Assembly (NCBI GenBank): GCA_030621845.1 | Contig: JAUXHA010000007.1 | Coordinates: forward strand, 1 to 45,406 | Reading direction: 5' to 3' | Origin: Spongiibacteraceae bacterium | GTDB taxonomy: Bacteria > Pseudomonadota > Gammaproteobacteria > Pseudomonadales > Dasaniaceae | DNA length: 45,406 nucleotides | Shown: positions 8,014-16,783 of the stretch, one piece after another | Numbering within the stretch: the first letter of the stretch is position 1 | Layout of the letters: the number at the start of each line of letters is the position of its first letter | The notes under the pieces: model-generated | Told to the model about the DNA's origin: nothing | The model's database searches: none | The model's input: only the letters and a program-made list of their open reading frames with translations | Translations under genes and position numbers: made by a program

Positions 8014-8941
8014 ACTCCCGTCGCAATTGTTTTATCATCTCATTGAGCGCCTGTTGTTCCCGTTCGCGGCGCCACTGCGAAACAATCGTTTTACGCACTT
8101 CAGCAAAGGGTTTCTGTTGCGCGGTTTGCGCCGCCTCTATCCACACCAGATGTTCACCGTAGCTGGATGTTATCGGCCCCAGCCATCGATCCTGCCAGGC
8201 TTCATATTGTACTTGCTGAAATAATTCTCGAGAGAAATCGGCACCAAAATACCGTGCGATCTGGCTTTCATTAAGGCTGTTAAATTGCAAGCCATGTAAA
8301 AAAGGATCACTCAGGCGGCTACTGGATTCAGCCGTAACGGTAGACAATTGTTGTAAGCGGGAGCGGGCTTGTTGAACAGCCTCAGCGTGGCGATCGCTGC
8401 TGATAAAAACATGCCGGAATTTAATCCGTGGCGACTGTACAAACGCCGTCGGATTATTTTCATAGATTGACTGCAATGCCTGCTCATCCACCGCGCCCAG
8501 CCTGATCGGCGCATAGGCCATCATTTCCATTCGCTGCACCAGTCGGCGCCTGACCACCAAATCATTTTCGTGTAAACCCAGCTCAATCGCCTGTTCAAAC
8601 AGTGCCTGCTCATCGCTGTTATTTTCCGGATCAACAAACAGTACATCGCGTATCAAGCGCTGGCGTACCACCGCATCGGTTAAATGCCACTGCAGTCGCA
8701 GCGCTTGCTGGAATAGAATTTCCTGGTTGATTTCATCATCCACCAACTGTTGCACTTGCTCAGCTGATGGCGGGTAGCCCGTACTTCGCAACCACTGCCC
8801 TCGCAACTCGGCAATACGCTCTTCCGAGGGTAATTGAATTGTCACCCGTGGCACAGTTTGCAGTGTTGCCTGCAGTATATAAAGCAAAGCCCCGATTAAT
8901 AAAAAATGTAACCAGGGTTTTTTAAAACTGTTTAATCGCAT
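7994..8941 (-). CDS. Membrane-anchored PpiC/SurA-like peptidyl-prolyl isomerase family protein
   Basis: A 315-residue protein with an N-terminal membrane helix (about residues 10-28, PWLHFLLIGALLYIL) and the rest periplasmic. It has a SurA-type helical segment (EINQEILFQQALRL) and then a parvulin-like region beginning RIKFRHVFISS and ending GPITSSYGEHLVWIE. The parvulin core is weakly conserved: the usual F..LA..YS segment is replaced by SDPFLHGLQF. It may be a substrate-holding chaperone rather than an active isomerase. It lies 9 bp behind the DUF3604 gene and overlaps the HupE-like gene, so it probably assists maturation of one of them; that is inference from context. Confidence 0.8.
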   Translation of the reverse strand: MRLNSFKKPWLHFLLIGALLYILQATLQTVPRVTIQLPSEERIAELRGQWLRSTGYPPSAEQVQQLVDDEINQEILFQQALRLQWHLTDAVVRQRLIRDVLFVDPENNSDEQALFEQAIELGLHENDLVVRRRLVQRMEMMAYAPIRLGAVDEQALQSIYENNPTAFVQSPRIKFRHVFISSDRHAEAVQQARSRLQQLSTVTAESSSRLSDPFLHGLQFNSLNESQIARYFGADFSRELFQQVQYEAWQDRWLGPITSSYGEHLVWIEAAQTAQQKPFAEVRKTIVSQWRREREQQALNEMIKQLRREYGFDQA

Positions 8942-8950
8942 AGGAAATAA

Positions 8951-10867
8951 TTACCGGGATGGGGTATACCAAATGGGTGAAGTCCAGGCGCGCTCCTGGA
9001 TTACTGGCCGATGATCGTCAGCGCAGCAGCCCTCCAGCCCCTCAGTAATACTATCGGCATTGCTACAATCCACTTTATTCGCACTGCAAATATACTGGCT
9101 CCAGCGACAACTGGGATTCTCAAGCACACGGGCATAATAATAGGCATTATCCGCTGCTGTAAACTCGGGGTCCTGCCAGACAGAACACAGGCTGGCAAAA
9201 CCACTGCCCTTGCGATCGCAAGTAGACAGGTCCACCGAGGCACCGTTATTGGCATCACCGGCCACGTCAAACACCTTACTCTGCGTATTGCCGGCACTGT
9301 CCACCCAGCCCTTGATGATTTGCACGCGCTGTAAATCAGTACCCGGGAAATCCTTATCGCCGACATCCTTCACCGCCTGGACCACGAAGCGAGGCGCACG
9401 GCCTGCCGGGGCATTGTTCAAGTCGCCGCCCATGGCTACCCCTCCGGCATAAGCCCGGGCCAGTAGATCCTGCTGTTCGCAAAGGTTTTCAGGGTAGTCC
9501 CAACCGGCAAAAAAGCGCACACCTATCCGTGGACCACTGGTGCCATAAGCTTCTTTGCGGCGCATAGCGTCAAACAGGGAATCACGGGTATTTTGCTCGG
9601 CATATAATACCGCCAGGCCACCGGGACTGAATTCCAGAGCGTCGGGCAAGCCCTTGGGCAGATCATCGTTGGCGGGAACGCCGGCACCACCATGCCCCTG
9701 AAAATCGCGCTCACTGACCGCACCGGGGGCGCCCAGGTGGGTATCGGTGGAGCCGAGCCAGCCCCATTTGAAGGGATTTTCTCCCAGCCGTTGTTGCTCC
9801 TGCAAGCCCTGCAACATGACCTCGCGCAGAAAACCGGTTGTGCTATCTGGCGCTTTTGCCAGGCTACGGGAATTTTGCCCCTTGAAAGTCTGGTAGGATA
9901 ATTGCTCATAGGCACAGAGCTCATCGCGCGTGCCCTCGGCAAAAAAACATTCCGAGGTCCCTTTATGCTGGGTCACTTCCACCAACGGCTCCATACGCGC
10001 GCGCCAGCGTGTATGCTCCGCCGTCACCGGCTTACCATCCGGTCCGGTGAGAGTGAACATCAAGCCACCGCTTAAATTTGAGTTGTGGGGAATGGTCAGC
10101 ACATCGCAGTTACCCTCGGCGTTAATGCACTCTCGATCCAGCGCCTGCCACAGTGCTTCCTTCGAGGGCCCATCAATCCAGCTAAAGGGAAATTCCGGCA
10201 CCTGCTCATTACGAAAAATAACATTGCGATGCAAATTTCCCGAGCCCGGCGTCACCCCGGTCCATTCATAGGCGACAAAACTGGTAAAACTGCAGGCCTC
10301 ACTGCGATCGTAGGCCTCCTCCGCTGCCTGCTGTGTTTCCTGCCAGGGACCCAGTGCCGCCTGCTTGCAAAGCGCACCATTGTCACCACAAAAACCCAAA
10401 TGAGTCGCCTCTACGGAGCTCATATAATTAAACAGATAATAAGCCCCCCTGGGCCACCAGCGATAGAGTTTACAAGACCAGGAACGGTAACCTTCCATCC
10501 CCGGGCTATTACAAATCTTCACCTCACCAATCAATTCGGCATGATCGGTTAAGGCAGTGAAATCCAGCGGGCGCTGCAAGCGCAGGGAACGCTGGGCTCG
10601 ACCCTGTTTATTCCAGGGCTGGATACCGAGACGCCACCCTTTGGCAAACTGATAAGCCTCGGCGGGTGTGGTGCGGGTATCCTGGGTGCTGGCATCGAGG
10701 GAGTACTTGGTATGCACATGGGTGTCACCGTAAAAGGCCGTGCGTAAAGCGCTATAGTGTGAACAGCGAAATACGTCTTCAGTTACCTCCTCTGCCGCCG
10801 GCATTATCGCCGCGAAGCTCTGGCCACTGAGTAATAATACCAGTACAAAACGACAAAAATTCAACAC
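8951..10867 (-). CDS. DUF3604 domain protein, secreted PHP-like metallo-protein
   Basis: A 638-residue protein starting at GTG 10867, preceded by AAAGGAG at a good distance; a start at 10915 would add residues without a signal function. Residues 1-20 form a signal peptide ending SFAA. The DUF3604 core shows PHP-phosphoesterase-like metal motifs: FYGDTHVHTKYSLDA, FTALTDHAELIG, IPHNSNLSGG, VTQHKGTSE and GSTDTHLGAPG. It has many cysteines, which suits an oxidising periplasm or exterior. No DUF3604 protein has a settled function that I know of. First gene of the DUF3604/PpiC/HupE set. Confidence 0.88.
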   Translation of the reverse strand: MLNFCRFVLVLLLSGQSFAAIMPAAEEVTEDVFRCSHYSALRTAFYGDTHVHTKYSLDASTQDTRTTPAEAYQFAKGWRLGIQPWNKQGRAQRSLRLQRPLDFTALTDHAELIGEVKICNSPGMEGYRSWSCKLYRWWPRGAYYLFNYMSSVEATHLGFCGDNGALCKQAALGPWQETQQAAEEAYDRSEACSFTSFVAYEWTGVTPGSGNLHRNVIFRNEQVPEFPFSWIDGPSKEALWQALDRECINAEGNCDVLTIPHNSNLSGGLMFTLTGPDGKPVTAEHTRWRARMEPLVEVTQHKGTSECFFAEGTRDELCAYEQLSYQTFKGQNSRSLAKAPDSTTGFLREVMLQGLQEQQRLGENPFKWGWLGSTDTHLGAPGAVSERDFQGHGGAGVPANDDLPKGLPDALEFSPGGLAVLYAEQNTRDSLFDAMRRKEAYGTSGPRIGVRFFAGWDYPENLCEQQDLLARAYAGGVAMGGDLNNAPAGRAPRFVVQAVKDVGDKDFPGTDLQRVQIIKGWVDSAGNTQSKVFDVAGDANNGASVDLSTCDRKGSGFASLCSVWQDPEFTAADNAYYYARVLENPSCRWSQYICSANKVDCSNADSITEGLEGCCADDHRPVIQERAWTSPIWYTPSR

Positions 10868-10963
10868 AGCATTCTCCTTTAATCGTGCCCCTTGGCAAGG
10901 CGAGCTATTATGCATTCCAGCCCGGGAAATACCAATGAAAAAGCGTTAATAAACGGCCGATCC

Positions 10964-12070
10964 CTAAGCCATGTTGACACTCAGGCGCTGGCGACCCCAG
11001 TCACCTGGCTCAGCGTCAAAGTGACCAGGAAAAGCCGTGCCACAGTGAATACAGTGCCCACGGCTATCCAGTTGATAACTGCCCAGCTGGTACCAGTCAC
11101 GCTCAATCACCCGCTCGCGGCAATGGTGACAATAACTGCTGCCACCTACGCCATCATCTACATTGCCAGTGTAGACATAGCGCAGACCATTACCGAGGGC
11201 AATATCCCTGGCCCGACGCAAGCTCGCTACCGGGGTGGCCGCTGTATTAAGCATTTTGTAATCGGGATGAAAAGCAGTGAAATGTAACGGCACCTCAGCG
11301 CCAAGTTGGTTAAGCAACCATTGCGTCATTGCGTCAATTTCCGCATCACTGTCATTACAGCCAGGAATTAACAAGGTGGTGATTTCAAACCACACCGACG
11401 TTTCGTGTTTCAAGTACTGCAAGCACTCCAGTACCGGCTGTAGCTGGGCACCGGTTAAACGATAATAAAAATCTTCAGTGAAGGCCTTGAGGTCAACATT
11501 AACCGCATCGATATAACTGAAAAAAGCAGCCCTCGCCGGCTCAGTTAAATAGGCCGCCGTCACCGCCACGGTTTTAATGCCGATCGCTTTGCAGGCCGCC
11601 GCTACCGCTTCGGCATATTCGTGAAAGATCACCGGGTCATTGTAAGTAAAGGCAACACTTTTACAGCCCAGCTCACGGGCTCGACTCGCAATAGCTTGCG
11701 GGGTGGCTTGCTGCATCAACGAATCCATTTGTCGGGATTTGCTGATATCCCAATTCTGGCAAAACTTACACGCCAAATTGCAGCCCGCCGTACCAAAAGA
11801 AAGTACCGAGGAGCCCGGATAAAAGTGATTGAGGGGTTTTTTCTCGATAGGATCAACGCAAAAGCCACTGGAGCGGCCATAGCTGGTCATGACCACCTGG
11901 TTATCCATCCGCGCACGGACAAAACACAGGCCACGCTGGCGCTCACGCAGCTTACAGGCCCGGGGGCACAGGTCGCACTGAATTCGGCCGTCCGCCAAGG
12001 GATGCCAAAAACGCGTTGCTACCACCGAGGGATCCGACAGGGATAACGTCACATCAACTTCGGCTGTCAT
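10964..12070 (-). CDS. amrS: AmmeMemoRadiSam system radical SAM enzyme
   Basis: A 368-residue radical SAM protein. The N-terminal cysteine cluster CDLCPRACKLRERQRGLC precedes the SAM cluster loop CNLACKFCQNWD (Cys97, 101, 104). The C-terminus carries two CxxC pairs (CHHC and CIHC) that look like a zinc or rubredoxin-type knuckle. This domain order defines the AmrS branch, related to pyruvate formate-lyase activases. The ATG at 12070 is the first methionine near the conserved region; its ribosome site is poor, and a longer reading to 12163 has none. Transcribed away from amrB with 106 bp between starts. The reaction is not established. Confidence 0.9.
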   Translation of the reverse strand: MTAEVDVTLSLSDPSVVATRFWHPLADGRIQCDLCPRACKLRERQRGLCFVRARMDNQVVMTSYGRSSGFCVDPIEKKPLNHFYPGSSVLSFGTAGCNLACKFCQNWDISKSRQMDSLMQQATPQAIASRARELGCKSVAFTYNDPVIFHEYAEAVAAACKAIGIKTVAVTAAYLTEPARAAFFSYIDAVNVDLKAFTEDFYYRLTGAQLQPVLECLQYLKHETSVWFEITTLLIPGCNDSDAEIDAMTQWLLNQLGAEVPLHFTAFHPDYKMLNTAATPVASLRRARDIALGNGLRYVYTGNVDDGVGGSSYCHHCRERVIERDWYQLGSYQLDSRGHCIHCGTAFPGHFDAEPGDWGRQRLSVNMA

Positions 12071-12176
12071 AATCTGCACCAAAAGTGATTTTAGAGTTGA
12101 ACTATGATCCCCGTAGGTAGAGAATTCAAGTCTGGTACTGCATGATGCGGTACAGGTATTCATTGGAGGAAGCCTT

Positions 12177-12971
12177 ATGAGCAGCGTAAGACAGGCCGCT
12201 GTAGCCGGGTTGTTTTACCCGGATAATGCCGGCAAGCTGGAGCAGGATATACTCACTTACCTTGACCAGGCTGGCCCGCCCAAGCCATCAATCCGCCCCA
12301 AAGCCATTATTGTTCCCCATGCGGGCTATGTGTATTCCGGGCTCACCGCCGCCAAGGCCTATAGCCAGGTCGCCCCCTTAAGCGATCAAATCCGCCGCGT
12401 CGTGTTACTGGGCCCGGCCCATCGAATTCGCTTAAGAGGCATGGCGGTGATGACGGTGGACTTTTTCCAAACACCACTGGGCGATATCCCGCAGGATTTA
12501 CAGGCTATCAGGCAATTACTGACCCTGCCCCAGGTTCAAATCATGGATTCAGCACACTGGCGAGAACACAGCCTCGAGGTACAACTGCCTTTTTTACAAA
12601 CTGTACTGGATACCTTCACCCTGGTACCCGTTGCAATAGGCGACACCACCAGCGCCGAAGTGAAACAACTACTGGACAGTATCTGGGGCGGGCCTGAAAC
12701 CCTGATTGTAGTCAGCTCTGATTTAAGTCATTATCACGATTACAGCACGGCGCAGTATATTGATCGCAGTACCTGTGAGGCGATTGAAAAACTGGATATC
12801 GATAATATCGATTATCAACAGGCTTGCGGTTGCATGGGTGTCAAGGCGCTGTTGCTGACCGCTAAACGACGGCAGATGAAAGTACAGACTCTGGCCTTGT
12901 GTAATTCTGGCGACACCGCAGGCACGCAGGACCGAGTTGTCGGTTATGGCAGCTGGGCATTTTCTGAGTGA
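12177..12971 (+). CDS. amrB: AmmeMemoRadiSam system protein B (MEMO1 family)
   Basis: A 264-residue protein with GGAGGA six bases before its ATG. It shows the MEMO fold signatures: VPHAGYVYSG (His48), LLGPAHRIRL (His82), EHSLEVQLPFL (130-140), SDLSHYHDY (181-189) and ACGCMGVKALL (Cys217/219). The two His and a Cys match the metal site of human MEMO1, and the fold is related to extradiol dioxygenases. Next gene amrA begins 12 bp downstream, so the two form one transcript. Together with the divergent amrS this is the complete three-part set. Function unknown in bacteria as far as I know. Confidence 0.92.
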   Translation: MSSVRQAAVAGLFYPDNAGKLEQDILTYLDQAGPPKPSIRPKAIIVPHAGYVYSGLTAAKAYSQVAPLSDQIRRVVLLGPAHRIRLRGMAVMTVDFFQTPLGDIPQDLQAIRQLLTLPQVQIMDSAHWREHSLEVQLPFLQTVLDTFTLVPVAIGDTTSAEVKQLLDSIWGGPETLIVVSSDLSHYHDYSTAQYIDRSTCEAIEKLDIDNIDYQQACGCMGVKALLLTAKRRQMKVQTLALCNSGDTAGTQDRVVGYGSWAFSE

Positions 12972-12983
12972 GAAAAAATAACA

Positions 12984-13547
12984 ATGTACAGTGCCATTCA
13001 GCGTCAAAAAGTTCTTATGGTTGCCAAAGATGCCATTCAGCATGGGCTGGAATTCTGCGAGGCCTTAAGCATTAATCCGCTCAAGTTTCCTGCCATATTG
13101 CAGGAAAAAAAAGCTACCTTTGTCACCCTGAACCTGGACGGCAACTTGCGTGGCTGCATGGGCAACCTGCTTGCGCAAGAGTCTATTGTTGAGAGCGTGG
13201 CTAGAAACACTTTTAATGCAGCCTTTAATGACCCAAGATTTGAAGGACTTGAATATGACGAGGCAAAAAACCTGTCGATTCATATTTCAATACTGAGTAA
13301 AAGCGAAGCAATTCATATTGAAACAGAACAACAACTACAACAACAATTAACCCCTCATGTCGATGGTTTGATTATTAAGGAAGGCAATCGTTCAGGGACT
13401 TTTCTACCCGAGGTCTGGCATAAAATTCCCGAGCCGGAAGATTTCATCAGGCAACTAAAACGCAAGGCGGGTCTACCCGAAAACTACTGGAGTAAAAGCC
13501 TTGTCTTTGAGCGTTACACAGTTGATTCGATAGGTCTCTCAAAATAA
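12984..13547 (+). CDS. amrA: AmmeMemoRadiSam system protein A (AMMECR1 family)
   Basis: A 187-residue AMMECR1-domain protein. The invariant motif appears as LRGCMGNL at 55-62 (family consensus LRGCIG), inside FVTLNLDGNLRGCMG. It is followed by VARNTFNAAFNDPRF and the C-terminal GTFLPEVWHKIPEPEDFI. The Cys in the RGC motif is the likely functional residue. It follows amrB by 12 bp and converges on recJ with 27 bp between. In many bacteria AmrA and AmrB domains are fused or adjacent, supporting a shared complex. Confidence 0.92.
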   Translation: MYSAIQRQKVLMVAKDAIQHGLEFCEALSINPLKFPAILQEKKATFVTLNLDGNLRGCMGNLLAQESIVESVARNTFNAAFNDPRFEGLEYDEAKNLSIHISILSKSEAIHIETEQQLQQQLTPHVDGLIIKEGNRSGTFLPEVWHKIPEPEDFIRQLKRKAGLPENYWSKSLVFERYTVDSIGLSK

Positions 13548-13574
13548 ATTACCGAACATCAACAACCAGGATAA

Positions 13575-15314
13575 TTAACAAGCTTCAACATAGTCGACCA
13601 GAAGCTGAACCGATTGTTTTCCCCGGAACTCGTTAACATCCAGTTTATAGGCAAGCTTCACTTTGCTGAGTGCCTTGTTAGGCCAGATACTGGTGTCAAC
13701 ATTAAACGCTATTGCATCAACCAGTTGCTGACCACTGGCATCGACAGCCAATACCATTTTCAAATGCTTCTCAGCAACGATACGTTGTTGCACCAGGGTA
13801 AACACACCGTCAAAACAAGGTTCCGGGAAATGCTGACCCCATGGGCCAGCATCACGCAGCAGTTGCGCCAGGGTTAAATTAAAATCCCCTGACTGCAACT
13901 CACCATCGCTGGCAACAATGGCTTGTAAATCCTCTTCCCTTAATTGACGCCGAACCTCTTGATCAAACGCCTGTGAAAATTCCTCGAAATGCCCCCTTTG
14001 CAAAGTTAACCCTGCTGCCATCGCGTGGCCACCAAATTTTTGCAATAGCGCGGGAAAACGACTGGCCACTGCATCCAGCGCATCACGAATATGCAAGCCT
14101 TGTATGGAACGTGCGGAGCCCTTGATTTCGTCGACCGTTGCGCCCTCGGCAAAGGCGATAACCGGGCGGTGATAGCGATCTTTAATTCGCGACGCCAGAA
14201 TACCGATGACACCCTGGTGCCAACCCTCATCGTAAAGACACAAACCCAAGGGCATGCCTTCGCCATCACTGAGATCGAGCTTGTCCAGACTCAGTAAAGC
14301 CTCGCGTTGCATACTGCTTTCAATTGCCTTGCGATCCTGGTTAAGCTCGTCCATTTGCATCGCCAGTTCCCTGCCACTGAAGTCGTCGGTCGCTAACAAA
14401 CACTGAATACCCAGCGACATATCATCAAGGCGACCGGCGGCATTCAAACGTGGGCCCAGGGCAAAGCCCAGATCAGCACTGACCACACGATGCAATTCCC
14501 GCCTGGCAATTAACAATAGTTGTTTGATACCGGGACGCGTTTTTCCGGCGCGGATACGCCTTAAACCCTGCTCAACCAAAATGCGATTATTGTGATCCAG
14601 CGGCACCACATCGGCGACGGTTCCCAGCGCGACCAGATCGAGAAATTCAGCCATATTCGGCTCCTCAACCCCCTTGCGTTCAAACCATTGCTGCGCCCTG
14701 AGCTCGGCCCGTACCGCCGATATCAGGTAAAAAATCACCCCGACACCGGCCAGGTTTTTACTGGAGAAATTACAGCCCGGTTGATTGGGATTTACAATAG
14801 CTGCCGCCGCAGGTAATTGCCGCCCCGGTAAATGATGGTCAGTGACCAATACCGTTATCCCCAGGGCATTGGCCGCCTCGACACCCTCCAGACTGGAAAT
14901 ACCGTTGTCTACGGTAATGATAAGATGCGGTTTTTTTGTTGCGGCAACGGCAACAATTTCAGGGGTCAGGCCATAGCCATATTCAAACCGATTAGGCACC
15001 AGGAAGTCGACTGAACGACTACCCAGCGCGGTCAATGCGGAAACTGCCAGCGCTGTGCTGGTAGCACCATCAGCATCGAAGTCACCAATGACCAGTATCG
15101 ATTGATCCTTGTCCAGCGCCTCGATAATCAGCTTTACCGCTGCCGGCAAGCCCTTGAGGTCTTGGGGACGTAGCAATTTATCGAGCCCGGTATTAATTTC
15201 ATTATCGCTAAATACATTCCGACCCGCATAAATTTTACTCAGCAGCGGGTGCAGCGACGTTGAAAAACGAGCCCGGCTGATATCCGCCTGACGACGCTTG
15301 ATAATGGTTTGCAT
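13575..15314 (-). CDS. recJ: Single-stranded-DNA-specific exonuclease RecJ
   Basis: A 579-residue DHH-family nuclease, the usual length for RecJ. Metal-binding motifs are visible: GDFDADGATSTALAV from residue 77, VDNGIS (135-140) and VTDHHLPG (157-164). Toward the C-terminus FGGHAMAAGL marks the DHHA1 domain, then an OB-fold. RecJ degrades single-stranded DNA 5' to 3' in RecF-pathway recombination and mismatch repair. It lies 18 bp behind thrC in the same direction and is the last gene of the hom-thrC-recJ run. Confidence 0.95.
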   Translation of the reverse strand: MQTIIKRRQADISRARFSTSLHPLLSKIYAGRNVFSDNEINTGLDKLLRPQDLKGLPAAVKLIIEALDKDQSILVIGDFDADGATSTALAVSALTALGSRSVDFLVPNRFEYGYGLTPEIVAVAATKKPHLIITVDNGISSLEGVEAANALGITVLVTDHHLPGRQLPAAAAIVNPNQPGCNFSSKNLAGVGVIFYLISAVRAELRAQQWFERKGVEEPNMAEFLDLVALGTVADVVPLDHNNRILVEQGLRRIRAGKTRPGIKQLLLIARRELHRVVSADLGFALGPRLNAAGRLDDMSLGIQCLLATDDFSGRELAMQMDELNQDRKAIESSMQREALLSLDKLDLSDGEGMPLGLCLYDEGWHQGVIGILASRIKDRYHRPVIAFAEGATVDEIKGSARSIQGLHIRDALDAVASRFPALLQKFGGHAMAAGLTLQRGHFEEFSQAFDQEVRRQLREEDLQAIVASDGELQSGDFNLTLAQLLRDAGPWGQHFPEPCFDGVFTLVQQRIVAEKHLKMVLAVDASGQQLVDAIAFNVDTSIWPNKALSKVKLAYKLDVNEFRGKQSVQLLVDYVEAC

Positions 15315-15332
15315 GGCAGCATCGCAATAGTG

Positions 15333-16730
15333 TTAAGAAGTAATATTTTTAACCACGAATTCCTGTATTGCCTGCAAATCATTGGGCAATACCTGGTAAC
15401 GTTCCTCGCGCTCAAACAAGTCTTCCATATGATGAGGTAAATCAGGCTCATGCGGATAGCCAGCCTTCATCACCGCTTCAGGGAATTTCGCCGGGTGCGC
15501 AGTCGCCAGTGTCACCATCGGAATATCCTTGCGACGACGAACCGCACGGGCCGATTCAACGCCCACCGCCGAATGAGGATCGAGTAAATAGCCGTTTTTA
15601 TCATAGACATCGGCAATCGTCGCTACCGTAGCCTGATCATCAACCGTATGGCTGTCAAACAACTGCCTTACGCTATTAAACGCTTTATCACTGATCGAGA
15701 GCTTGTCGCTTTCCAGTTGTTTCATCAATTCAGTAATCGCCGCACCATCGCGGTCATAGCAATCAAATAACAAGCGCTCAAAATTACTGGAGACAACAAT
15801 ATCCATGCTAGGCGACAACGTATGCGCCAGCTCATGCCTGGAAAAGTCATTGCGACTGACACAGCGATGTAAAACATCATTGCTGTTAGTAGCAATAATC
15901 AGCTGATCAATAGGCAGGCCCATTTTTGAGGCCAGGTAACCGGCATAAATATCGCCAAAATTACCCGTGGGTACAGAAAAAGCTATCGGGCGATGAGGGC
16001 CACCGAGAGCTAAGGCCGCATAAAAATAATAAACAATCTGGGCCATAATACGCGCCCAGTTAATCGAATTAACTGCCACCAGTTGACGATCTTCAGGCAG
16101 AAAACTTTTATCGTTGAAACTGGCCTTGATCATTGCCTGGCAATCATCGAAGTTACCTTCGACAGCGAGGTTGTGAATATTGTCATTCATCACCGTGGTC
16201 ATCTGTCGACGCTGCACTTCAGAGACACGTTGATAGGGATGTAAGATAAAAATATCGATATTGTTACAGCGCTTGCAGCCCTGTATCGCCGCCGAACCGG
16301 TATCGCCGGAAGTGGCACCCATAATAACGACTTTCTGGTGACGTCGCTCAAGCACATAATCAAGCAGACGTCCGAGCAATTGCAGGGCGAAATCCTTAAA
16401 CGCCAGGGTCGGACCCTGAAACAATTCCAGCACCCACTCATTGGTATCGAGCTGAACTAACGGCGCGATAGAGGGGTGACGAAAATCGACATAGGTTTCA
16501 TCAATTATCGCTTTTAAATCATCCGCAGGAATACAATCATCAATAAAGGGCTGGACGATTTTAAACGCCAGTTCGTTATAAGCCAAACTCGCCCACGAGG
16601 CGATTTCTTCCCGACTGAATTGCGGCAACTGCTCAGGCACATACAAACCACCGTCCGGAGCCAGGCCGGTTAACAACACTTCTTCAAAATTTAATGCGGG
16701 CGCCTGCCCGCGAGTACTAATATATTTCAC
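15333..16730 (-). CDS. thrC: Threonine synthase
   Basis: A 465-residue PLP enzyme. The GTG at 16730 is chosen because the family begins (M/V)KYISTRGQAP; the reading above it up to 16769 translates a dispersed palindrome. The PLP lysine is Lys112 in FQGPTLAFKDFALQLLG, and ATSGDTGSAAIQG is the phosphate-binding loop. It converts O-phosphohomoserine to threonine. It stands 53 bp after hom, as in Pseudomonas-type genomes, and 18 bp before recJ. No threonine attenuator (run of Thr/Ile codons) is seen upstream. Confidence 0.95.
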   Translation of the reverse strand: MKYISTRGQAPALNFEEVLLTGLAPDGGLYVPEQLPQFSREEIASWASLAYNELAFKIVQPFIDDCIPADDLKAIIDETYVDFRHPSIAPLVQLDTNEWVLELFQGPTLAFKDFALQLLGRLLDYVLERRHQKVVIMGATSGDTGSAAIQGCKRCNNIDIFILHPYQRVSEVQRRQMTTVMNDNIHNLAVEGNFDDCQAMIKASFNDKSFLPEDRQLVAVNSINWARIMAQIVYYFYAALALGGPHRPIAFSVPTGNFGDIYAGYLASKMGLPIDQLIIATNSNDVLHRCVSRNDFSRHELAHTLSPSMDIVVSSNFERLLFDCYDRDGAAITELMKQLESDKLSISDKAFNSVRQLFDSHTVDDQATVATIADVYDKNGYLLDPHSAVGVESARAVRRRKDIPMVTLATAHPAKFPEAVMKAGYPHEPDLPHHMEDLFEREERYQVLPNDLQAIQEFVVKNITS

Positions 16731-16736
16731 AATAAA

Positions 16737-16765
16737 CCCGTCATCTCCGCGCAGGCGGGGACCCA
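16737..16765. repeat. Dispersed palindromic repeat between hom and thrC
   Basis: This stretch folds as a hairpin with arms TCTCCGC (16744-16750) and GCGGGGA (16755-16761), one pair being G-T, around a GCAG loop. It is flanked by CCCG and CCC. The wording (CGTCATnnCCGCGnAGGCGGG) is that of a very common interspersed element in proteobacterial genomes, whose translation gives the tell-tale 'GPRLRGDD'. It may act as a transcript-stabilising structure between hom and thrC. Confidence 0.6.
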
Positions 16766-16783
16766 TCAAATAAAGTAAACAAA

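Noticed and set aside
16731-16783. Threonine attenuator before thrC
   Set aside because: No leader peptide with Thr/Ile codons; the hairpin there is a dispersed repeat without a T-run.
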